A stretch of DNA of 64,000 nucleotides, from assembly GCA_002105175.1 (NCBI GenBank), contig MCGE01000001.1, forward strand, positions 2,170,001 to 2,234,000, read 5' to 3'. Under the pieces are notes generated by a model. That model was not told where the DNA came from, searched no databases, and saw nothing but the letters and a program-made list of their open reading frames with translations. The stretch comes from Absidia repens. Taxonomy: Eukaryota > Mucoromycota > Mucoromycetes > Mucorales > Cunninghamellaceae. The position numbers and the translations under genes were made by a program. Numbering within the stretch: position 1 is the first letter of the stretch; each line of letters starts with the position of its first letter. Of this stretch, positions 54,738-64,000 are shown piece after piece.

Positions 54738-57700
54738 AGTAAAGATGTTTATTTTGTGTTTGAGTATAAAGGTTGGTAAATGAAGGTAGATGACCTAACT
54801 AAAGTACAAAAAGCTTTAGGTGGATTGAAAGTAGGTAGATAAGAAAAAAAGTGGTATGGAATGCGAAAGAAAAAGAAGAAAATGAAAAATTACAAAAGAC
54901 CGAATAACAAAAAAAAAAAAAAAAAAAAAAAAAGACGATCACCTCAAAGTCAGATTCCTGGGTTTGAAAATGTCAATGTGTAAAATTTTCTGGAAAGCCC
55001 ATGTTCCACCAACATGAATTAGTGCCATTTACAAACACAAATAAAATTCTTCTATTTTTATAAAATTCAGAATTATCCCTGGCTGGGCGTCGTCGTCGAT
55101 CTACTAAACGGAGAGAGAACATCGTTTTTTTTACTTTTTTAGTTTCCCATGGATGCATCTTCTAAACTGAGTCTAACATGGTGTACGAATAAGCTTCAAG
55201 CTTCTCTTCTCATCGGCCAAACATTTACCTTCATTCCCGACACTTTTTTGTGAGAACACTTCAGCCATTAAATAAAACCATTCCGCTGACTTTTTATTTC
55301 TTTACCCATCATAATCTGATAGCTACCCCAACATTTCTTTGGTCTTTTTTATGCCATGATCAGGGCCAACTGTTTACCCCGCAATGCCTCGCCTCGTTGT
55401 TACGTCCAAACACCGCCGTTTTAAAAGGAGAAGGTTTACTATTTTTGGGCATAAGCTATATAACCAATTTTATCACTTCCACGATGGTGCCCTGCAGACT
55501 GCACGTATAATCTTATAAACATAATAACTTGTGATGTTGAAAAGGATGTAATATAAAAAATATGATACCAACTGAAGAACATATGATCATGATATGGATA
55601 AAATGACAGCATCTACAAAAATATAAACGAGTTTCACGTTATTTCTATGAAACTCTTCTGTTCCAATTCTATTCGTCCATTGCGATAGTATTCTTATAAC
55701 ACAAAGCTATATTTAACATTAAAAAAAAAGCACTGAAGTTTAAGTAATTATTTAGGGATATGTACAGGGTGAGGGTGAGCTATCAAATAAGACTACTTCA
55801 TCTGGGTTGAAGTTTGAAAAGATGCATCTATCCTATATTCACTTTTTATAGTAATCAATGTTAGGTCGTGGAAGCGTGGTTGACAAAATCTCCCAAAGAT
55901 TATTGTAATCAACAAACCTTCTTTCTATTTCTATTCCAACAAAGTAAAAAAAAAAAAAAAACTTTCAAATTTTTCATATCGCAGTTTGCAATCAGCTATC
56001 TAATGTGTAAAAACTTGATCTAGTATGATGTAGCATAATGTATTTATTACCGATTATTATTGTGTATTATATTCAATAAAAAACTAAACAAATGATCTTC
56101 AATACGACATCCATCTCAAAATGAAGGTATGAGATACACAGAGGGAAGCAAGGGCTCTTTGATATACTATATACAATATATTCAATGTGTGAATTAATCG
56201 TAAAGCAAACCTCAAAATAAAAACGGGCTGGATACCCAAGCTGGATTAGAGTCAGTGACAAAGTCATGTTTTATTATTATATTGATAAGCATAAGGCTAA
56301 TGAAAAGACATATCTCATTGAAGCTATGAGCACTCTACGCTACTCGGTACATACAGCACTAAAGGTGTGAGATTCAAGCTAACCGGGAATCTATTGGAGG
56401 TAGCGTGAGGGAGGGGATCTAAAGAATGGCCGGCGTTAATCTAAAAAAACAATTGTAAAAAGGTATTTAATACACAGTGTAAGGCGTATATGACGTGAGA
56501 AAGACAATAGATGGATATTTTTTATTGAAGTATAACAACAATCAACACTAATCCAAAGGGGCAATGGTAAAAAAAAAAAAAGGGGGGGCTCTCTTTGTAC
56601 AAGACATAAAAGAGACGAATGGGACGCTTTTAATAGAAGTATGTAAAAATGTATCATATTTATTCAGATATATGTACAAACTATGGACAAGCTAATACTA
56701 AACTAAGCTAATGATGGCCCCAAAAAAAAACAACTAATCCTTCAAATCCTAGATCCAAAATGAAAGGGTTTCCCCATCATCTTGCAATCACTGAGCTGAA
56801 AACCCTTCTAAACTAGTCCTGAAACTAATCTATGATCGCCTTAATCTCGAAGAAGTTGGTTGGAGAAGAAAAAAAAAAAAAAGGAAAAAGAAAGAGAGGG
56901 CGAAAAATAAAAATTGGGAGAGAATAAAAACCCACATGTGCGGGATCTGAAAATTTTCCTGGCATCACATTCGCTAGTCTTCCACCTTCTGTGGATACAA
57001 TAATGGATCAGTGGTAATTCCCTTTTCATAGTGTCTTTAATGCTAGTTGCCTCTGTCTACTATATACCTGAATAAAATATGTTTTGTTTTTTTACTATCA
57101 TTCTATCTCTTATACGTTTAATTGTTTTGTTGAATGTATGTTTTTATTGTATATGTGCAGAAAAAAAAACAAGTGAATGTGAAAAAAAAAAGGTTTTGGG
57201 TGTGAAGAGATTTTAAGCAACTGTCGCGATCAACACTTCATCTAGTGAACTTCATATAGAAAGGACAGGAAATATTTCTTGACTGACTTTATAGAATGGT
57301 CGTATTGGACACATAAAAAATGAGCACTAACGGGAACATAAAAAAATTACCGAAATAAGCAATCCAGGCCATGCACGAACTTATTTCAGGTACCACTTTT
57401 TCGGATTCTGATAAATTCATTCAACCAGGCACCGAAAAAATATATCATACCGCTAAAAAAAAAACTAATAATCCCTAGCCCATCTTTTCTCTTTATTTTT
57501 ATCACTTTTCTCAATTACCATCAAATAAAGCCTACAGAAGCTTCTTTTATAATCAATATAAAATTCTTTTTATTATTATCTTTTCCATAGAAATATTTTA
57601 TCACAAACTTCTTTTGACTGTAAAGTCTGTATTTTTTTCCCTAAATTGGTTTTCTTTCTACCTTTCATATGAAATAATTGCCCCTGGACGGACTTTGACA

Positions 57701-58025
57701 AACCTGCAAGTTTATTTCTTTTTCTATTTTACTTCATACACAAAACCTATACATGAGAAGTTCTGGCGACGACTGATAAAATATAAATGCACAATCTAGT
57801 CACTGACTAAAGATACAATTGTAACCTTAATACTACTGTTGCGTAAACTGATCTAGGTGGTCTAGAAAAGTGAGGGTCTCTTGATACTCTTAATTAGGCA
57901 CAGCAAGGACAGGTGCCTCAGGACACATGGTAAAAGGGAATAGCCCTAAATGTTCTGATATACGTTTTATAAAAAACAACAAAAACATTCTCCGACCACT
58001 GCAAAGTGGCAAAACAAAAAGCAAT
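54738..58025. other. Intergenic, 3.3 kb, with repeat copy 8
   Basis: GUT2 promoter side (A run at 54910-54933), then AT-rich DNA without a credible gene; the 86-codon frame at 55250-55510 has no domain. Repeat copy 8 occupies 56265-56960. The rest, including 57040-58000, is A/T-rich with no signal I can name. Confidence 0.45.
56265..56960 (-). repeat. Dispersed repeat family, copy 8 (inverted, long)
   Basis: Minus-strand order as in copy 4: CCGCACATGTGGG near 56945, pyrimidine block, GGACTAGTTTAGAAGGG, core GATGATGGGGAAACCC near 56777, CTGAATAAATATGATAC near 56660, and CTTCAATAAAAAATATCC near 56520. About 0.7 kb. Confidence 0.78.
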
Positions 58026-58096
58026 TGCCGGGACTGAGAATCGAACTCAGGTCAGTGCGGCCACAACGCAATGTACTGCCACTATACTATCCCGGC
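58026..58096 (-). tRNA. tRNA-His (anticodon GTG), no intron
   Basis: Minus strand reads GCCGGGATAGTATAGTGGCA at the 5' end and GTTCGAATCTCAGTCCCGGC plus A at the 3' end. Acceptor stem GCCGGGA/TCCCGGC is perfect; T-arm CTGAG-TTCGAAT-CTCAG is perfect; anticodon loop TTGTGGC gives GTG (His) as in eukaryotic tRNA-His. The anticodon stem TTGCG/CGCAC has one mismatch at its outer pair. Internal A and B boxes are in place. Confidence 0.92.
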
Positions 58097-58817
58097 ACAA
58101 TTAAAAATTTATTTTATTGCTTATATATCAGGTTCAACGGCGGGGTTTAAATATATACCCTTTTATGTAAAAGAATGTTACACTCACACTGAACTGCTCA
58201 CAGTATTGTACAGTATAGCGCGCTCCGTATTCGTAAACAGAATAATGGTTGTTATTCTATTGTTCCATCTCGGTTTCATCCCAAACACCATTAACCCACC
58301 TTAGCTCGTCGTTTTTTTTTATCTCTATTCTGGAGTGCAGGCTAACTTTCGTCCGGCACCACCGTCTGTCATATAAATGTCTCATTCGCTTTACACAATA
58401 CATATGTTCAAGATTAGTAGCATCATAAATAGTAACAACAATAATAATAATGATTTATTCAAAAAATATAAAAACATAAGCTAGTACTATTTATACAAAT
58501 ATCTATATCAGCAAGTAAACAGTAAAATAAAAGCCATAAACAATCAAATTGTTTTATACTACACTATAACTAGAATAAATCATTACCCGATATATTCACG
58601 GGTTAAAGTGTACCAAGGCGCTAAAAGTAATTTTCCAGTGTAGCCAGAGTAATGATAAGAGGGAATGGTGGGTTAAGTGTGATGTGGTGTGCTTTTTGCT
58701 GATGTTGGTAATGATAATGATGTTTGTGATGGCGATGATGCTAGTAATGGTGGTGGTGACGGTTGTGCTGTGAATGTAATCATTTCGCTCTTCTTATGTG
58801 GATAGAGTTGGTGCGAA
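58097..58817. other. Intergenic between tRNA-His and PEX5
   Basis: AT-rich, with tttatt motifs (58453, 58489) that could end PEX5, and a GATGTTGGTAATGATAATGAT-type simple patch at about 58698-58770. No gene seen. Confidence 0.4.
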
Positions 58818-61466
58818 TCAAAAATCAAATTCTGACCGGAACACGTCCAGATTCCTTCGATCACATTGCACAGCCAGATCTTCCCGTTTCATCCTAAATA
58901 TGAGCAGCGACAAAAAAAAGTATGGTGTTTAATTCCAACTATCTCCCTCTTGTTGAATCCTCTTAAACTTACATAAACATGACCATGCGAAGACTATCCC
59001 ATACATTTGTGCTCATGCCACCTGGTATAGAGAGTTGACCAGTTTGATCCACCATGGTTGTAGAGGCATTGATGGCGGCAGACTGACCCATATCATCTTG
59101 TTGTTGTAGAGCCAACGCAGTGAGAAGATGTTCGGCAGCTTCTTTATGTTGATTCAGATTGACACAGCTGATTGCTAGGTTGTATCGAGCACGGACATAA
59201 GATGGGTTGATTTCGAGGGCATTGAAATAGGCATCAATAGCACCAGCTGTATCTTTGGAGTTGGCAAGTGTAGCACCGAGCTTGTTCCATAACAAATAAT
59301 CTTGAGGTCGGCTAGCCACTGCGGCCCGGAAGCAATCAATTGCCTTTTCGTATTCTTCGGAAACGTTGAATAAAACACCAAGTCCCACTTGGACGTTCGC
59401 ATCCATTTCAGCACCTGGCAAGGACCGAGCAGCTTCCAAAAACAGATTTGTGATATAGTCATGTCGATCTTGATCACTTATCGCAGTATTTTGTTGAGTG
59501 GCCAGATGTTTGTAGGTGGGGTTGTTGACTATCCATTGTTCCAAACTGTCATAGGCATCAGCGCGGCAGTTTTCGTTGGTGTAAGAGACTGCAAGTGCCA
59601 ACCAGCCTTCGGAAAGTCCAGGGTTAATCGCCACAGCCTTTCTAAAAGCAGCAATCGCAGCGCCATCCCGTTCATTTTCTTGCTGCCGTAATCCAAGAGT
59701 TTGCCAAGCCTCTGCATTGTTCGTTTCCAGCTGCGCCTTCGCTTCCAAAGCCAAGATAGAATCACCCAAAGAGTTGTGTTGTGTACCATCTATCGCTGCG
59801 TGATCCATCAAATAAGGGTTATTTGTTGAGAAGCTATAGGTGTCATAGTCAGGATTGACAGCACGGTAGCCCATACCTTGTTCATCCTTGAATCGGTCCC
59901 AGTCTTTCTGCATGCCTTCCCATTCAGAATCCTTCGCATCTTTGAGGTGAGCAATGTTGCGTTGATATTGTTGTACCCAGTCATCCATTTCCGTCCCACG
60001 ACCAAACACACGTTGCATTTCTTCTTGTGACATATCAGGACCTTGTTGATTTTGGAATTGATCGCTCCAGTTTTGTTGCTGTTGTGTTGCTGACGATGAC
60101 GATTCTGCCCAACCACGTTCCAATCGACTTGCAAATTCAGGAGCCCACATATTGCCACTTTGTGCATCACCTGCTTTTGGAATAAAATCATCAACCCAAT
60201 CACGAGTAGATCCCTCAGCTTGATTTTGTTGTTGTCGTTGGTGTGCTTGCCCATTGTTAAATTCAGACGACCATTCGCTTTCCTTGCCAGAGGATTCCAC
60301 CATCTTGTCACCTTCCACATGTACAGAGCCATCACGTAACTTCGTCATTAGATTCATAAATTGGGAATTTTTGAATTTCGGATTGTCGTTCACATCTACA
60401 GAGTCAAGTAACATAGCCGCTGTCCTGGCAAGAGCATCGTTATTCGTACCATCTTCAGTGATTCCTTCCTTTTCCGCAAATTCTGATGCCCAGTCGTCTT
60501 TTGTCGCAGTTTCCACTTGAGATTCTTAAAAAAAGAGAAAATAAAAGGTCATTAAAAATGAAGGTCCATGATCATCCATTCCAAAACAAGTAAAATATAA
60601 AACTTACTTTGATTGGCAGCATCAAAGGCCCGTTCAAATAGTTCGTTTTCAAGTGATGTATTGGCTGATGTCACAGAAGATGGTAACAATTGACTAGCAT
60701 GATGGCCACCATGGAATTGGAAGTGCTGTTGTGGAATGTATCGTTGATGAGGAAGATAGTGTTGATGAGGTAAGGGTTGTCGAAGTTCTTGGTGCTGTGG
60801 TGAGGGACCAGCCATCCTATGAGTTTGTTGATAGATTTGATCGAAGGCTTCAAATTGACTTTCAGAAGAGGCACCATGGTTCATTTGTTGCTTCATAAAG
60901 TCACCAGTCCATTCACCACCGCCTTGTATTGGTTGTTGTTGCTGCTGCTGTTGATTTTGATATTGTTGTTGAATAGGAGGACCATGTTGAATGGCTTCTA
61001 ATTCACGCCCGAGTCCATTGAGTTCAAACGCACCAACAGGATGTTCATGTGCAATAGTGTCATTCATAAATTCATCAGCAAACTATAAATACAATGAAAG
61101 AGATGCGTCACTAAACTGTGACATGGTAGTTGTATGTTCTCTCTCTTTTTACCTGTCTGTCAGCCATGGGTTGTTCGTAACTTCTTTGACCCGAACGGAA
61201 ACCAGCCTAATTCAATAGAGCAAAGGTAAGTAAAAGTCAAAGCATCTTATCAGTGTATTGATATCATTACCTTCGAACTTTCACCCCGTTGATCTCCAAC
61301 AAACCGTTCCTATAAAAATTAAAATTGTTAGAATCTGTTGTCGTTCGTAGGCACATTAACTTACTTGTTGTAAGGATCTATCTTGTTGAAATTGCTTCAT
61401 AAGACCCGCCATAGGATTGACAGGGCCACATTCAGCACCAGATCCTCCAGCCATTGGAAAAGACAT
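58818..61466 (-). CDS. PEX5: Peroxisomal import receptor Pex5
   Basis: Cytosolic receptor that carries PTS1 cargo to the peroxisomal membrane and recycles by ubiquitination. Exons from the start: 61365-61466, two short exons (ERFVGDQRGESSK and AGFRSGQRSYEQPMADRQ), one to 60608, then 58973-60524 and a last exon 58818-58893 that supplies RREDL-like tail VFRSEFDF. N-terminus MSFPMAGGSGAECGPVNPMA holds the conserved Cys13 (export monoubiquitination site). Seven aromatic motifs for Pex13/Pex14 binding: WTGDF, WASEF, WSSEF, WVDDF, WAPEF, WSDQF, WVQQY. The C-terminal half is the TPR cargo domain (AEAWQTLGLRQQENERDGAA, DYLLWNKLGATLANS, NPSYVRARYNLAISCVNL). Gln-rich linkers in between. No defects seen. 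Confidence 0.95.
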
Positions 61467-61773
61467 GATTAAATTGATGGAATAGTAATACAAGAAGAAT
61501 GAAGAGACAAAAAAAAAAGAAAAATAAAAATTAAAAAAGTCAATGACAAATATATTGTGGGGAAATTCAAACCCAGCATCGAAGCTGGGTAGTAATGTAT
61601 TTTTGAGTTGTAAAAAATTGGTATGATATATTCTAATAAGAATAATTATGATAAAAAAAAAAAGGAATAAAGGATATACAAAGAATATAAAAAACTATAC
61701 GAACTACAAGCTAATTTGACAAAAGTCAACTATCTAAAATACTATTTGTTTCACCAATTTTTTCTTTCCTTTC
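61467..61773. other. PEX5 promoter / UAP1 3' end
   Basis: Short spacer between two minus-strand genes, AT-rich. No gene or RNA seen. Confidence 0.45.
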
Positions 61774-63496
61774 CTACTGACGAGTAAGCTTGACCAAATC
61801 TTGACGGGTTTCAATGACAGCAGGAGCAACAATTACTTGACCATTCACTAAGTCAGATAATCCTTCACCAGCATAAGAGACCCAGGGTGATAATTCAAAC
61901 TTCAAGTCATTAGGTACTTCAGTCGCTTCCACAACGTTTTGCGGTACACCCTTGATCGATCCACCAGCAGCTTGGATATATCGGACATGTTGAGCAATGA
62001 TATCACGCCGAGATGTTTCAGGACAATCGACACCAGAACCAGGAGCGTTCTTCAAGGGCGAGAATTCTTCCTTACGGTCGACTTCTAGCACTGAGAATTG
62101 TTTGGCATAAGGGAACACATCGAAGACAAAACATTCCAATTTCATCCCACTGTTGGAAGTAGGCACCACTTGTTGGCCGTTGGACAAGTCAACATGCTTA
62201 ATCTTCTTTTTGGCAATGTGATATTCCAGTTCGCTAGCAAATTCAGGGACACGATCCAAAAAGGCAGTAGAGAAGAAATGGTTGGCAATATTAGCAGCAC
62301 GTAATGTCAAGGAACCATCTTCATCCCGTTTTTCAGACAATTCTTGAGAAATTTCAGAGTATTCCACCACACCATAACGGCCGCCACGACGACAGACCAC
62401 GCCGACAGGTTCATCAGCTTGAGTCTTGCGTACCACCTTGACACCACAATCCGTTTGCTTGGAGACACAATAGCCAACGAAAACAGGATCGGCAACACGT
62501 GCCAAACAGTTGTCAACACAGTAGCAATGAGTATACAGAATTCCACGACGCTTCAAGTCATCAATCACACCTTTATTTTGCACAGCACCATAAATACCAC
62601 CATTTCCATCAGGTGCAATAGCCACCTTGCCCTTGCTTTCCAGAATAATCTTGCCATCCATAGTCAAACATGGTAATGTGCCTAATAGAATCGATAAAAA
62701 TAAATAAATAAATAAAACATGATTAGAGTTGGCCCTATTTTTATAAACTTGAATTTTGTCCCTATTTTTGGTGTAGGACGAATTCATTTCCTCCGCCTTC
62801 AGTCCCCTCCTCCCCCCTATCCTCACTCTATTTACCTTGTTCAAAGAAGGTGATATTCTTTTCATCCAAGCCAAAGAATTGATTCCTCTTGAAGAAGTCC
62901 ACGGTAGGTTGATGTGTAGGTCCGGATGTCATGATATACCAAGGAATGATCACCTTTTGTTGTTGAGGTAAAGTGTACTGTTGAGCTACTTCTTGGAGAC
63001 GAAGGATACGTTCAGCTTGTAATTGGAAGAGTGATTTTTTGGAAGGTAAATCGATATCATAACAGCCCTTGGGGTCACTTGAACCAAGACGAGTGCCTTG
63101 TCCACCAGCCATAAGAATCACCGCCACTTGGTTCTTTGCAATAAGTGATAAACCGAGGGTTTCCCAGTCTTGAATGTCTTGACGCTTACGTTTTCTGCTG
63201 TTGGCGTCAGAGGAGGGTGCTGTCAACACAGTGTCAAATACATCGTGGGTCAAAGGTTCCACCAATTCTTGTTCCCCATTAGCCGAGCTTGCCACGTCAC
63301 TTGCTTGCATTGCCTTGCCGTAAATACCATTCAGTCTTTCCACATCAATACCAACCAGTTGCTCCAATAGAGGGCCCTGTTCATCTGCAGTGAGTTCATC
63401 AAAAAACTGGAAGACGTGTCCTTGACCGAATTGCTCGTATTTGGATTTCAAAGCCGAAAGTTCAGAAGGAGATAAAGAGAATGTAGAGATAGTCAT
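61774..63496 (-). CDS. UAP1: UDP-N-acetylglucosamine pyrophosphorylase
   Basis: Makes UDP-GlcNAc from UTP and GlcNAc-1-phosphate, the precursor of chitin, N-glycans and GPI anchors; central for wall synthesis in a chitin/chitosan-rich fungus. Two exons, 62836-63496 and 61774-62681, 522 aa. Start at 63496 (MTISTFSLSPSELSALK) rather than the in-frame ATG 15 codons upstream, because that extension is low-complexity leader. Nucleotide-binding LMAGGQGTRLGSSDPKGCYD, then IPWYIMTSGPTHQPT, IAPDGNGGIYGA, CYCVDNCLARVADP, GYC, VVEYSEI, SGMKLECFVFDVF and EFSPLKNAPG are family blocks in the right order. A basic RKRKRQ insertion near residue 105 is unusual but short. Confidence 0.95.
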
Positions 63497-64000
63497 GCTT
63501 GTATATATATGAGTGTGTATAATATGAGATGTCCAAGACAAAGATGATGATGAGTGAAAAAGAAAAGAAAAAAAAAAAAAAAGGATATAGTCAAAATTTG
63601 GGCGTTTTAAAAATAATTTGCATTTTCTAAAAAAAAGGGGGGACCCGCGATTTAAAATATTGGGGGGGGGGAGGGCGTCTAGACAAGACGACTAAGAAAT
63701 GCGCCCCGTGGTATATTTGAACGGCGATATTGTCACTACAGTTTATCACATTTTTAAAGAACAAAAGGGGTATCATGATCATCATCATGATCAATACGCA
63801 ATCAATGTAAAGCCCATTGTTTATTAAATGATTTTTTATAATTTTTGAAGATAAGAAAGTGAACCAGTGCCGTTCGAGATGGATTACTGATATAAAAAAG
63901 CATTTGGTACGTCAATAAACAAGCCTCCCACCTCCCCCCTAATATGTATTGATAATCGGACTTTTATGTAGCTTTCATATCATATTATTGATTGTTCCAG
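63497..64000. other. UAP1 promoter region
   Basis: A run (63567-63583), G-rich runs (63661-63674) and ATCATGATCATCATCATGATC palindromic words at about 63773. No gene seen up to the window end. Confidence 0.45.

Overview
The window is nuclear DNA of a fungus: AT-rich, with many short GT-AG introns (about 50-120 nt), long T homopolymers, poly-Q and poly-N coding tracts, and lone AATAAA signals behind genes. Gene content (FAR1-type regulator, APD1-like ferredoxin, PTR2, ALG6, GUT2, PEX5, alpha-tubulin, a p67phox/NoxR-like regulator, a Helitron-type transposase) and intron density fit an early-diverging filamentous fungus, most likely Mucoromycota/Mucorales. The lineage is inferred from style and family memory, not from a search. 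Layout, left: partial FAR1-domain regulator (1-1702), cyclin H of TFIIH/CAK (2458-3891), an ING/PHD chromatin reader on the minus strand (4549-5903), an APD1-like [2Fe-2S] protein (6712-7665), a tandem pair of AYR1-like short-chain reductases (9457-10817 and 11456-12863), a repeat-rich gap, then ALG6 glucosyltransferase on the minus strand (15751-17829). Layout, middle: family X DNA polymerase (19618-22087), nucleoside hydrolase (22638-24314), KRE33/NAT10 RNA cytidine acetyltransferase (24508-28052), ZNF511-like zinc-finger protein (28387-29537), a stub of CTP synthase (29600-29662), VPS72/YL1 (minus, 31333-33053) divergent from a NoxR-like TPR+PB1 gene (33636-35373), and a PTR2 peptide transporter with two apparent frameshifts (37347-39583). 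Layout, right: about 8.3 kb (41067-49377) made of two head-to-tail Helitron-like elements, a short non-autonomous one and a long one with a multiply frameshifted Rep-helicase gene whose 5' part is a tandem array of phase-symmetric zinc-knuckle exons. This block ends in the 3' flank of alpha-tubulin (minus, 49611-51876). Then follow GUT2 (52234-54737), a 4 kb gap with tRNA-His(GTG) at 58026-58096, PEX5 (58818-61466) and UDP-GlcNAc pyrophosphorylase (61774-63496), all on the minus strand. A dispersed repeat family of 0.25-0.7 kb occurs at least eight times on both strands, including inside both Helitron-like elements. The host genes are unrelated housekeeping functions, as expected for a eukaryotic chromosome. 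The most unusual signal is in alpha-tubulin: the only splicing path I found that restores the conserved protein uses three successive one-nucleotide exons and one two-nucleotide exon, each flanked by good AG/GTAAG sites. The second is the Helitron zinc-knuckle exon array, with copies of exactly 120 nt in phase 1-1.
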